From positions 118,400 through 168,536 of the forward strand of contig JBBHKE010000012.1 in NCBI GenBank assembly GCA_037447655.1: a stretch of 50,137 nt of DNA, written 5' to 3'. The position numbers were made by a program, and so were the translations under genes. The stretch comes from Zygnema cylindricum. Taxonomy: Eukaryota > Streptophyta > Zygnematophyceae > Zygnematales > Zygnemataceae. Below the pieces are notes generated by a model that was given only the letters and a program-made list of their open reading frames with translations, was not told where the DNA came from and did not search any database. Below are positions 11,229 through 21,244 of the stretch, one piece after another (position 1 is the stretch's first letter; every line of letters starts with the position of its first letter).

Positions 11229-12340
11229 ACCCTCGGAAGCACCATAGACTACCCCAAAAACAGCCTACTTTGAGTCCACTCAGACTTCTACAAAATTACC
11301 AAAACAATCTGACTCTACATAAACAGATATTCCCTAGGCCACTAAGTATCCTCACAAATTTTCATATGAAAATACCAAACATAATTATCACACCACTCAG
11401 TCAAAGTTGCAGAAAAACAGTTGCCAGAATTTTGATAAATCTGACCACCTTCACAATGAAGTCCCAAGAAAACAAGAAACACACTAGGTCTGCAAATTTT
11501 TCACAATATTTTCAATACAAATAAGAACACACATGCAAAATTTCAGATAATTCTGCCAATAAAACTGAGAGAAACCCTCAGATGAAATTACCCAAAAAGG
11601 AGCAAAATCAGTTTTTGTCCAAAAAGTTCCTAAGTCCAAAAATGAATAAGTCTTACAAATATACACTGAGCTTACTACTGACTGTACGGAGGCATACCAT
11701 CCGTACGTAACTTATACACTACCTCTATTAATGTGAGTATACCCGAATACTTCGTGATATGTCATAAACAAAATATCTACACTAATATTTAATACACATA
11801 GGACAAAACATTGTTGTAAATGTTTACAAACCTTACGAATTTTGTAAAATGAATGAGGACAATCCAAAATAAATATCATGTGATGGACGCGATTTCGCGT
11901 CCCTCACCAACATCGTACGTAGCTTCTTATTCAGCATAATTAATGTCGTGTCACGCGATAACACAATCCACTTGACTAACTGACGTCACCTCATCCAAAT
12001 TAGTCCGTATTGGCGGAGTCCTTTTCAATCAATGTCGCTCAATCCACTTTCAGTTCGAATTCCTTTCGCCATCATTATGATTCCTACCTGCGGCGTACCT
12101 TTCCAAAACATTCCAAATCGGATCGCTTCACGATCCGCTGTACATTTGACTCATAAATTCCTATCTTTCCTTACGTTTGTTGGCGCCACTCAATTAATTC
12201 CGTACATCCTAAAAAAATTAGTACCGTTATTCCCCCAATTTTCAAATCTATTCAAACCTCCACAGTAAATTAAGATAGCATACGCATTAAAAATCGCGTC
12301 AATCATTCACGAACCATTGACGTCGCGTACGCACAAAACT
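11229..12340 (-). repeat. Right LTR of element C, interrupted by D
   Basis: From TACCCTCGG onward it matches 7804-8920 nearly base for base. It stops at 12340 where element D begins, and the last 23 bp (AAATTCACTTTTC...AACAACA) resume at 18742-18764. Together these restore the end seen in the left LTR (8922-8946). The left edge lacks the final ~35 bp of the sense LTR, including the Gag start. Confidence 0.85.
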
Positions 12341-13365
12341 TGTTGTTTTGGAAACCTTGAGTCCTCTTTATATCTTGCTACTATACTGCCATGCTGCACT
12401 AAGTCTGACATCACAGGTGCAAACCTTGAGTACTCTACGCTTGTTGCTATGCTGCTATGCTGTGGTGATCTGACATCGCAGCTGCGCTGCTCTAATATCA
12501 CAGCTGCGCTGACAGATCATAGCAATCACAGCAGTCACAGCAGTCATAACAGTCAGAGCAAAGTCATAGCAGCTATAGCAGTCTCCGCAAGAAAGGTGTT
12601 CTGAACTTTAGTCAGTTTTTTGAAGATAAATAGACGGGGACATAATTAAGTGAGTATGCAACCCTAAAGAGAGTACACAGATTCAGTGCACTTCAGGCAC
12701 ACGTGTCGGTCCGTGTGAAAGTCAAGTTTGGTTGTTCTAAAAGAAAAGGTACAGTTTCATTTGAGGACAGAAGTTACACGTGGAGGTTCGTCTTCTGTGA
12801 TGAATGAATGCTTCAACAGTGGATAGAGTCCGCCGTTATTTTGGAAGAAGAACATTGACTGCGCCGTCATTTCAGCGGACGAACTTTGACCGCGTACTAT
12901 TTTATTTTAGCGGTTGTTAGTTTTAGGTTTGTGGAAATATTTGTGTAAGGTTGACGGCGGGGTTTTCGGTTTGATAAAGTTTAGTTTACCGATCGATCAC
13001 AGGAATTGTGGTACGATGTAGATCAGATGTAGGTTCACTTGTATATGTAGGACGTAGATAAATTTGGAGTTAGGAATTATTTTTGTATGGAAAACTGCAA
13101 AGCAGTTTCTAAGTGTTTTTGAATTGTAAGATCATTGTGATATATTGGCAAAACTATGTGAAATTCTGCATGGTGTTCCCTTGGTGTATATTTTATTTTG
13201 TGGCAAATTTTTATACCTATTGTTTTTCTGGTTTGCCTAAGGCTCCATTGTAAAACTGGTCTTTTGTGAATTTTGTGAGAGTTTCCTCTTTGCATATTTG
13301 ATTGTCATGACAACTCGCGGTGCTTCTTCATCTCTTTAACTGGCACCAGTTGCCTCAAATCAACA
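12341..13365 (+). repeat. 5' LTR of element D (1025 bp)
   Basis: TGTTGTTTTGGAAACC...CCTCAAATCAACA. Holds a run of ATAGCAGTC/GCTGCTATGC-type words at 12370-12590, CACGTG at 12700-12705 and 12777-12782, and an ATG at 13307 that starts Gag inside the LTR. Confidence 0.88.
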
Positions 13366-14354
13366 GGTCACAGGTCCTCCCTCACGGATCCCGGTGTTTA
13401 ATGGGTAAAAGTTTCTTTATTGGACGGATTTGACTAAGTCTTGCCTGAAACAAGTGAATTATATGATTTGATTTCTGGTATCCTTCCATATACTGATCCG
13501 GATTTTGGAAAGAAAAATATAGATGCATTGAATTTTCTGAAGTTACTTTTGTCAGAAGATCTAAATATGACATATATCAATATCGCTACGGGATCTGAAA
13601 TATGTACGGCTCTGAGTGAATCTTATGTCTTGGACAGTGAGCAGAATGAGGTTGTAACTGCTGGAAAAATTTGGGACTATGAGTACACTGGGGGTGACAT
13701 GAACTCATATTGTAATGGCTTGAAGCTTCTATTGTCAGAAATGCATGCTCCGAGGGGAGTTTTCCTCCTTATTATCAAGCTATGATTCTAATGAGGGGGC
13801 TTCCTATTGAATATAGAGGAGTTGCGGAGCAGTTAAGTAGGTTAGAGAAGAGTAAATGGAATATAACTGTAGCTCAGGCTTATATCTTAGATGAAGAGGC
13901 CACTCAGATAGTCGTAAATGGAGGTCAGTCAGTGGTAGCTTACAATGCAGAGACATATAAGTCGGCTGGATTTACTGGAAATATAAACTTTAACCCCAAT
14001 CAGAATTATGGGCAATATGATAGGTGTGTATATTGCTTTGGTCAAGGTCATGTTTTCCGATTGTTTCCAGCATTTATAAAAGCAGCTTACAATGCACAGA
14101 CATATAAGCCGACTGGATTTACTGGAAATATAAACTTTACCCCCAAACAGAATTATAGGCAATATGATAGGTGTGTATATTGCTTTGGTCAAGGTCATGT
14201 TTTCCGATTGTTTCCAGCATTTATAAAAGCGTGTGAAACAGGAATTTATCGTGCAGGATGGAGGGTGCGGTTTGAGGACCCACCATCAAAAGTGGCCGCA
14301 TCAAAACTGTCGGTTAAAAATGCGGCGTTCCTTGCATTTGATGAGACATTATAA
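13307..14354 (+). pseudogene. Gag of element D
   Basis: Begins in the LTR (ATG 13307) and reads through the LTR end into V-T-G-P-P-S-R-I-P-V-F-N-G. A TAA inside the LTR part and another at 13402-13404 break it. After a frame change, 13441-13785 has DLISGILPYTDPDF and LSEDLNMTYINIATGSEICTAL, typical copia Gag helices. Another shift near 13780 leads to 13782-14354 (MRGLPIEYRGVAEQL). The knuckle CVYCFGQGHVFRLF occurs twice because of a 147-bp in-frame duplication. In both copies the fourth ligand (Cys after His-x4) is Phe, so RNA binding through a canonical CCHC site is doubtful. Confidence 0.85.
13941..14230 (+). repeat. 147-bp in-frame tandem duplication in D gag
   Basis: TACAATGCA starts at 13941 and again at 14088. 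The units (49 codons) differ at only a few positions and each includes the zinc-knuckle region. Confidence 0.9.
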
Positions 14355-14381
14355 GACGAAGGGCCGGAGGAAAAGGAAGAC

Positions 14382-15648
14382 GTGGTCAGATTTCCGCAAT
14401 CGGATGATGATGAGTTCTTTTCTCTTGCAAAAGATCTCATGGAGGGACCCCGAGAGAATGGGTGGACTATGGACTCCGGATGCTCCTCTCACATGTGCGG
14501 CAATCGGGCTTACTTCAAAACTCTTACTCTAATTCCCACTCGTCGGATTTATTATGCGGATGACAGCGGTGTGGAGGCTACGGCAAAGGGAAGCGTGGAT
14601 TTAGCATGTGACATCAATGGTCAAGTTTTAAAATGGACCTTGCATGATGTTCTCTATATCCCAAAGTTTACAAAAAAAATGTTTTCCACTTCGGTGGCGG
14701 AAATGAAAGGTTTTGAAATTTTACAGAAGAATGGAAAAAAGGTAGTAAGCAAAGATGGGAGAGTAGCTTTGGTAGGAACTAGAGGCCCAAACTTGTTGTA
14801 CCAGATGGACTTGGCTAATGAAATTGACTTTGCATACTCCAGTGTCCTTCCGGAAAATGTTTTGTGGCATAAGAGGCTCGGTCATGTTCATCAAGAAAGG
14901 CTTGATAAAATGGTAAAGCAAAATATGATAGATGGTGTTAAATTAGGACAAACAGATTCTCATGTATGTGATGGGTGTGCTTTGGGAAAGCTTCATAAGC
15001 TGCCCTTACCTCAGACAGCTGATAACCGGGCAATGGATTTGCTGCAAATTATTCATTCAGATGTATGGGGACCGTCAAAAGTTCCTTCCCTCGGTGGCAG
15101 CACGTTCTTGGTCACGTTTACGGATGATTTCTCAAGATATAGCAAGGTTTACTTTATTAAAGAAAAGAGTGAAGTGCTCACTCACTTCAAACACTTTCGG
15201 GCATGGGCCAAAAACTTCATGGAAACCTATCTTTTCCCTTCGGTCCGACAACGGAGGGGAATATGTTTCTCATGCATTCTCGGACTATTTGAAAAAAAAC
15301 AGCATTTCTCAACAATTTACAGTTCCTTCAAATCCTTAACAGAATGGAGTATCCGAAAGACTGAACCGAACTCTAACGGAAAGTGCAAAATCTATGTTAC
15401 TAGATAAAGGAATAGATTTCAAATTTTGGGGAGAGGCTTTCTCGTGTGCGTTGTATATTAAGAATAAAATAGAGACTAGAGCAGTGAAAGGGAAAACACA
15501 ATATAAGGTGTTGACCGAAAGAAAAACAAATGTTTGTCATTTTGGGATTTTTGGGAGTAAATGTTTTATATTGGATAATCTCCCAATTTCTAAGTTTAGT
15601 CCAAAATCAGTTCCCAAAATTTTATGGGATATGATGATGAATCGGTAG
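14382..15648 (+). pseudogene. Protease and integrase of element D
   Basis: An unusually well kept part of D. Aspartic protease: WTMDSGCSSHMC with the DSG triad near 14470. Then comes a GAG-pre-integrase zinc region, WHKRLGHVHQERL...CDGCALGKLHKLPLP (14866-15005). The integrase core has IHSDVWGP with the first Asp (about 15055) and TDDFSRYSKVYF. A frameshift near 15230 moves the second-Asp motif RSDNGGEYV into another frame (15241-15339). A further shift after VPSNP returns to LLDKGIDFKFWGEAF and a YKVLTERKTNVCHFGIFG motif. It ends at 15646-15648. The catalytic residues are all recognisable but cannot be translated as one chain. Confidence 0.88.
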
Positions 15649-15729
15649 GCTATAGAGTATTAAATACAGATAGGAATACTCTTCAGACTGCAAAAAATAT
15701 TCAGGTTAAAGAAGAAAGTCGATCGATAG

Positions 15730-16224
15730 ATGTTTTTGGTATTGATAGATGTTGAAAAAGATTCTAAAATCAAAGAATATGTTGTTTTTGAAAGTGTTCC
15801 TCTCACTTCTTCTAGTCCCACTTTGGACCCTCCATCTGGTAAACGTGTGGAGAAACCTCATCCTCCTCCTCCTCCTTCACCTCCTCCTCGGCGGCAACCT
15901 ACGGACCTAGCAGTTCCAGCATCAGATTTTCCGGGGGGGAGAAGGCAAAGAAGGAGGCTGCGAAACTGCGAAGCAGCTCTCTTTTCTGTCAGCACGATGG
16001 AACCAAATGAAAAATGCGTTGCTGCAAAGTTGCAAAGCTACGAGGTTGTTGCAAAGTTGCAAAGCTGCGATGCTGCAAAGCTACGAAGCTGCGAGGCTGC
16101 TCTATTGTCTATTTGCAAGATAGAACCAGTCACAATACAGGAAGCCTTTTCAGCTCCGGAAAAGGATCAATGGATCTCCGCAATAAATGATGAAATACGA
16201 TCGATAATCGAAGCTCAAACGTGA
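15730..16224 (+). pseudogene. D pol linker with repeat-derived insertion
   Basis: Spacer between integrase and RT. It begins with a hydrophobic/acidic stretch, a Pro-rich run (15865-15890) and PASDFPGGRRQRR, equivalent to PASEFEGGRR in E. Then 15958-16110 is made of GCTGCAAAGCTGCGAAG-like words giving repeated AAKLQSCE/AAKLRSCE peptides. After it the frame returns to TIQEAFSAPEKDQWISAINDEI, where the RT-proximal region begins. The repeat insertion keeps the frame open. Confidence 0.78.
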
Positions 16225-17687
16225 GAGCTTATGGAGCTTCCGCCGGATTTAAAGGCCATCGGTTGTAAGTGGGTCTTTAAAGTAGATAACTCTATTTAAA
16301 GATATAAAGCTAGACTAGTTGCTAAAGGCTATAGTCAAAAGGAGGGAATTGACTATGAAGAGACTTTCTCTCCGGTTGTCCGGTTTCCAACCGTTAGAAT
16401 TTTGTTGTCTTTAGCGGCCATGGAAAATTTGGAATTACATCAAATGGATGTTACGACAGCTTTTTTGCATTGAGAACTAGAGGAAGTAATTTATATGAAG
16501 TAGCATGAAATGCATGAAGAGACGGGAAATGAAACTTTAGTCTGTAAACTGTTGAAATCCTTGTACGGTCTGAAGCAGGCTCCACACGAATGGAATTTGA
16601 AACTAGATGAGTTCCTAACCGGTCTTGGATTTGTTAGGATTAGCTCAGATCACTATGTTTATGTTATGGAAGGGGATGATGGGATCATTTACATTGCAGT
16701 ATATGTAGATGATTTGTTGTTGTTAAGCAAATCATTGAATAAGATTAACAAAATCAAGGCAGCCTTGAATTCAAGATTTGAGATGAAGGATTTGGATGAG
16801 ACAAAGTATATTCTTGGAATTCAAGTAGAAAGGGACAGAGATCGGAGAACAATTCATCTTACGCAGCGGGAAGCGATATGAAATGTGCTTGAAAAGTTTG
16901 GCATGGCAGAGGCAAAAGGAAGTGCCACTCCCATGGAACTTAAGCAAAAGGTGGAAGGCATTGAGACCAATGGAGGAGTCGTCTTTGATGACATCTTAGT
17001 TTTAAGGAGGCAGATTTTATGGCCACCATTCCATACCGACAGATTGTTGGGAGTCTCAATTACTTCATGAACTGCACAAGGCAGGATATTGCAGCAGCAG
17101 TTGGTGTGTTGAGTCAGAGTTTACAGAATCCGAGGAAATCACATTGGGAAGCAGCAAAGAAGGTTCTTCAATACCTTGCAGGAACACGGAATCTTCAACT
17201 TGATCTCGGTAGAGATGAAGTAAAAATTCAGAATTGGAGCGATGCTAGCTACGGAGACATACCTAGCCGTTGTTCCACAACCGGATTCATTTTGAAGATT
17301 GGAAGTGAAACAAGTTCCTGGAGCAGCAAGCTTCAAAAGGTAACAGCTCAATCTACAATGGAGGTTGAATATAAGGCAGCAAGCTCAGCTATCAAGGAGT
17401 TACTATGGGTGAAGTCGCTCCTCCAAAAACTTCATTTTATGCAATCCGGACCTCAAATAGTGTGGTGTGACACCCAAGCAGCTATTGCGATTGCATCCAA
17501 CCCGAGTCATCACTTCAAAAGCAAACACATTGACATCAAGCTGCATTTTGTAAGAGAGAAGGTGATGAACATAATTTTAAAGCTAAGTTATCTTCTGGAT
17601 GAGAAGATGGTATCTGATATGATGACTAAGTCTTTACCTGCACCTAAGTTGAAGTTTTGTAGAGAGGAATGTGGACTTAGTGGCTGA
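16225..17687 (+). pseudogene. RT and RNase H of element D
   Basis: Reverse transcriptase followed by RNase H. Seen in order: [51 protein letters not shown], and the active-site YVDDLLLLSKS (about 16698-16730) with both aspartates kept. ILGIQVERDRD, TPMELKQK and PYRQIVGSLNYFMN lead into RNase H (WSDASYGD, AQSTMEVEY, WCDTQAAIAIAS, KHIDIK, DMMTKSLPAP). In-frame stops are present at about 16222, 16298, 16472, 16501 and 16879. A frameshift lies at 17020-17070 between the connection and RNase H. Ends with TGA at 17685-17687, followed by a GGGGAG polypurine tract. Confidence 0.9.
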
Positions 17688-17710
17688 GAGAGTCTAAAGG
17701 TTTAGGGGAG

Positions 17711-18741
17711 AGTTGTTTTGGAAACCTTGAGTTCTCTCTATATCTTGCTGTCATGCTGCGCTAAGTCTGAGATCACAGCTAGAAACCTTGAGCACTCTAC
17801 ACTGGTTGCTGTGCTGCTATGCTGCTCTCATCTGACATCGCACCTGCGCTGCTCTAATATCACAGCTGCGCTGACAGATCATAGCAGTCATAGCAGTCAT
17901 AGCAGTCGTAGCAGTCGTAGCAGTCGTAGCAGAGTCATAGCAGCTATAGCAGTCTGCGCAAGAAAGGTGTTCTGAATATGAGTCAGTTTGTGTGAAGATA
18001 AAATGAAGAGGACATGATTTAGTGAGTATGTAAACTCGAAAGGGAGTACACAGATTTTGTGCACTCCAAGCACACGTGTCGGTCCGTGAGAAAGTCAAGT
18101 TTGGTTGTTCTAGAAGAAAACGTACAGTTACATTTGAGGACCAAAGTTACACGTGGAAGTTCATCTTCGGTGATGAAAGAATACGTGGAAAGCGGACGGA
18201 GTCCGCCGTCATTTTTGGAAGAGAAGTATTGACTGTACCGTCATTTCAGCGGACGAACTTTAACCGCGTACTATTTCATTTCTAGCGGCTGTTAGCTTTA
18301 GGTTTGAGTAAATATTTGTGTACAGTTGACGGCGGGGTTTTTGGTTTGATAAAGTTAAGTTTACCAATCGATCACGGTAATTTCGGTACGATATAGATCA
18401 GATATAGGTTTACTTGTATATGTAGGACGTAGATAAATTTGGAGTTAGGAATGATTTTTGTATGGAAAACTGTGAAGCAATTTTTGAGTGTTTTTGAATT
18501 GTAAGATCATTGTGATCTTTTGGCAGAACCTTGTGAAATTCTGCTTGTTGTTTCTTTGGTGTATATTCTATATTGTGGCAAATTTTCAGACCTATTGTGT
18601 GTCTATTTTGCTTAGGGCTTTATTGTGAAGCTGGTCTTTTGTGGGACTTGAAGAGAGTTTCCTCTTTGCATATTTGATTGTCATGACAACTCTCGATACT
18701 TCTTCATCTTCTTCAGTGGCACCAGTTGCCTCAAATCAACA
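17711..18741 (+). repeat. 3' LTR of element D (1031 bp)
   Basis: Begins AGTTGTTTTGG where the 5' LTR has TGTTGTTTTGG, so the first base has probably changed. Ends CAAATCAACA at 18741. The ATG at 18683 opens M-T-T-L-D-T-S and a serine run without the stop present in the 5' copy. CACGTG at 18073-18078 and 18150-18155. The two LTRs differ by many substitutions, so D is not recent. Confidence 0.88.
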
Positions 18742-18764
18742 AAATTCACTTTTCAAAAACAACA
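18742..18764 (-). repeat. Last 23 bp of C's right LTR, displaced by D
   Basis: AAATTCACTTTTC...AACAACA continues 12340 and is followed by CGGGT, the right TSD of C. Confidence 0.82.
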
Positions 18765-18769
18765 CGGGT
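18765..18769. other. Target-site duplication CGGGT, right copy (element C)
   Basis: Pairs with 7768-7772. Confidence 0.85.
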
Positions 18770-19228
18770 AACTGTATGAGCAGACAGTTAACCTTCATAT
18801 TTTACTTGACCAACACTCTCTAGTTCCATAAATAGGGTTGCAAGCTCATTACAAAAGTTTAGCATTTTTCATCCTTTGTATACATATGCATCTATCTTTT
18901 GATCAACCAATTGCTGCTGCTGAATAGTACGACTCCAGTACATCTCTATGAGGGCAATCCACGGATCGGATGCCCTTTCCACCTGCAAATGAGGAGATGT
19001 TATTCCTTGAGTAAGTTGGCGGAGAATGAAGTGTTTTGCCGCCATATTGTTGTATTCCCAAGTATCAATATCATCTCTTTATTCCTTTGAATAGGTGACA
19101 TGGACGCTCAACCGGTTGCGAAAAGTGTTGCTATCGGTGTAACTGTCTCCTTATTTTTCCGTTTTTCCATCACAATGCTCTCCGCGTCCTCCGAATCCTC
19201 CTGTGGAGTTGGATATGTTTTTTTGGTA
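18770..19228 (-). pseudogene. gag of element B, middle piece
   Basis: On the minus strand this matches E gag 20440-20830 word by word: SDIG-type charged region, then WEYNNMAAKHFILRQLTQG, a TIQQQQLVDQK block, AYVYKG, FMELES and, at the C junction, LLIQL. It continues into 7767 as DDYENIVNR. Stops and shifts are present (TGA in the YVYKG block and TAA in the charged region). It shows that C and E inserted in one original gag gene. Confidence 0.8.
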
Positions 19229-19233
19229 AACAT
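19229..19233. other. Target-site duplication AACAT, left copy (element E)
   Basis: Identical to 25560-25564 at the other end of E. Confidence 0.9.
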
Positions 19234-20203
19234 TGTTGAAAAGAGAGGTATTTTGTAGTCTTTCTTGTGGACTTACTGCAGCCCTCATACTTGTCGTAGT
19301 CACTGAGGACCTGGAGACAGCCATGGGTGCCTGCTGCAGCTAAAGGTGACAGGCAGATCATTCAATACAGATTTACTGCAAAATATAACAGCCCCTTATG
19401 AGACTTGATCCAGTGACCTCTGGATGAACACCGTACGGACCAGCCGTGCGCCTTATCCGGTAAGTCTTGAAAAAATTGATACATGCATATGGCACGATAT
19501 TTATTTAAAGCTATACCGCACCGGACATTTCATTTAACCAATTACGGGACGATTTATGCATGGAAACATACATGTCCGCACGAAATCAGGACCGCACGAA
19601 ATATACGAATTAACATTTAATTTTGACAGACGAAATCAAATGTCCAAATCTGATCGAACGGCTCATAGTGGAGCCTGAATGCCGGAATAGTTGTTTGGCG
19701 GTTTGTGGACCAGATGTCGGTGGATGACACGTGGCAACATATGGCTGGATAGCAGATATCACGGGAGGAGCAACTACGGCTCCGGAACTCAAACGCGTCA
19801 GCGTAACGGCCATGCCGTACTATGGCCGTACAAGAAGTACAGTGGTACCTGTACCTTCTTGTACTTTACAGTCTTATGATTAGTCGAAGTACCTTAGTAG
19901 TAGGCTTAGAGACGTAGCTTAGAACTTAGAATATTTTGTGGTTTTCCAGCCTCTCTCCCAGAGTGCACTTGCATTTATAGACCAACTTTGGTCAGCCATA
20001 ACTTAATGCTCAGGGGAGCAATTTCAATGATTCTTTTTGCAGCGGACTCAGGGGTGTCTAAGCTACACAGAGATATAATCGGTTAGAGTTTTTGCGTCCA
20101 AGGGTGGGACTTATTCATTGTCAAATTCAAAAGTGCATATACTATCATAGAGAATTCACATTAGCAGGACATTCTGTGTACCAATGGAGGTCACAGAATC
20201 CCA
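19234..20203 (+). repeat. 5' LTR of element E (970 bp)
   Basis: TGTTGAAAAGAGAGG...GTCACAGAATCCCA. CACGTG at 19728-19733. The final 20 bp hold ATG 20184 and read M-E-V-T-E-S-Q. Confidence 0.92.
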
Positions 20204-21180
20204 GGTTATGGGCCCACCCTCTAGGGTGCCCATTTTCAATAGAACAGGGTTCATATATTGGGAAACTATGATGAGGGGTGCATTGTTTAAAAAAAGGCTT
20301 TGGGGCATTGTGAGTGGTCGTGTGCGTCGGCCATCCGCAAAATTGGGAGTTCCACCATGGTTTGGAGGATCTAGGTTCACATGAGGATCTGCGGGGGCAG
20401 AGGTTGTAGAGGATGTTGGAGAAAGCATCGTGTCAGACATAGGGAAGGAGAAGAGGAAGGAGAAACTCACACCGATGCCTACTGGATCGGTTCCGATAGC
20501 AGATGTTCAAAAACCTGAGGCTGATGATAGTGAAATCTGGGATTTCAACAATACTGTGGCGGCTCATTTTATTCTTGGGCGTCTAACCCAGGCAGTGGCT
20601 ACACCTCATTTCATGCTGACAAGGCAACGAGTTTTGGGAGGCTCTTGTCAAATTTACAAGAGTGGTACGATTCAGCAGCAGAAGCTGGCAGATCAGAAGG
20701 TACAAGCATACGTATACAAAAGGGGAAAGATGTTAGATTTTTGTAATGGCTTGGCTGGGTTTTTTATGGAGTTGGAGAGTGCAGGGAAAAGGGAGACCGA
20801 GAAAGAGAAGGTGAATACTTTGTTGATGAAACTTCAAATGATTATGAAAACATTGTTAACAGAGTTCAGGACTTGCCAGATCATTGATGGATCTGGAACT
20901 CTGTTGTGGAAATGATTTTGGTTTGGGAAAGCACAATTGAGATTTGAAGAGGAGGAAAGAGTGATCAGGCGTTGGCTGCTGGTACTAACTGGGGGGATAA
21001 GGATTCCAAGAAACCTTATGGGAACTTTGGTGGAGAAGGAAGAGGAAACCATGACGGATCTGGACCAAGGGCTTTGAAGGGGCTTTGCCATTTTTGTAAG
21101 AAGTCGGGACACTACATGGCAGAGTGCACTAAGTTGAAGGAATTGAGATTGAAGGAGGAATCGATTAGAAAACCGGCTTG
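20184..21180 (+). pseudogene. Gag of element E
   Basis: Capsid/nucleocapsid protein. The frame starts in the LTR (M-E-V-T-E-S-Q), crosses the PBS (V-M-G-P-P-S-R-V-P-I-F-N) and runs to a TGA at 20382-20384, probably a former CGA. The same frame continues 20430-20850 with WDFNNTVAAHFILGRLTQ, SGTIQQQKLADQK, YVYKRGKMLDFC and FMELESAGKRE. A one-base loss near 20835 moves the DYENIV block out of frame. The last section (20972-21180) has the intact zinc knuckle CHFCKKSGHYMAEC (21086-21127) and ends at TGA 21179-21181, where relatives continue into protease. Confidence 0.88.
20204..20218 (+). promoter_or_regulatory. Primer-binding site of E, complementary to iMet anticodon arm
   Basis: GGTTATGGGCCCACC starts at the first base after the LTR. 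Its complement, GGTGGGCCCATAACC, is the anticodon-arm sequence I know for plant initiator tRNA-Met. This is the internal, half-tRNA priming mode known from Drosophila copia. It lies in the gag frame and encodes V-M-G-P. Confidence 0.8.
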
Positions 21181-21244
21181 AAGGAAAAAGAATGCATTCA
21201 TTGAGACACAAGCCGTGGGAGACGATACCGATGATGACGATTGA

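Larger units (their letters stand above)
12341..18741 (+). mobile_element. Element D: Ty1/copia retrotransposon (6.4 kb)
   Basis: LTRs are at 12341-13365 and 17711-18741, with gag, protease, integrase, RT and RNase H in the usual copia order between them. It is inserted in C's right LTR. The flanks AAACT (12336-12340) and AAATT (18742-18746) are a 5-bp TSD with one transition; the intact LTR reads AAACT there. Multiple stops and frameshifts mean it is not autonomous now. Its protein and LTR are clearly distinct from the A/B/E group. Confidence 0.9.
7773..18764 (-). mobile_element. Element C: gag-only LTR retrotransposon, split by D
   Basis: Bounded by TSD CGGGT. The left LTR is 7773-8946. 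The right LTR is 11229-12340 plus 18742-18764, interrupted by element D. Without D, C is about 4.6 kb. Inside, on the minus strand, only a Gag-like region is present (9846-10532). No protease, integrase, RT or RNase H was seen, so C is non-autonomous and must borrow enzymes from a copia relative. It inserted in B's gag. The two outer LTRs are nearly identical by eye (a few per cent difference), so C is young compared with B. Confidence 0.82.
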
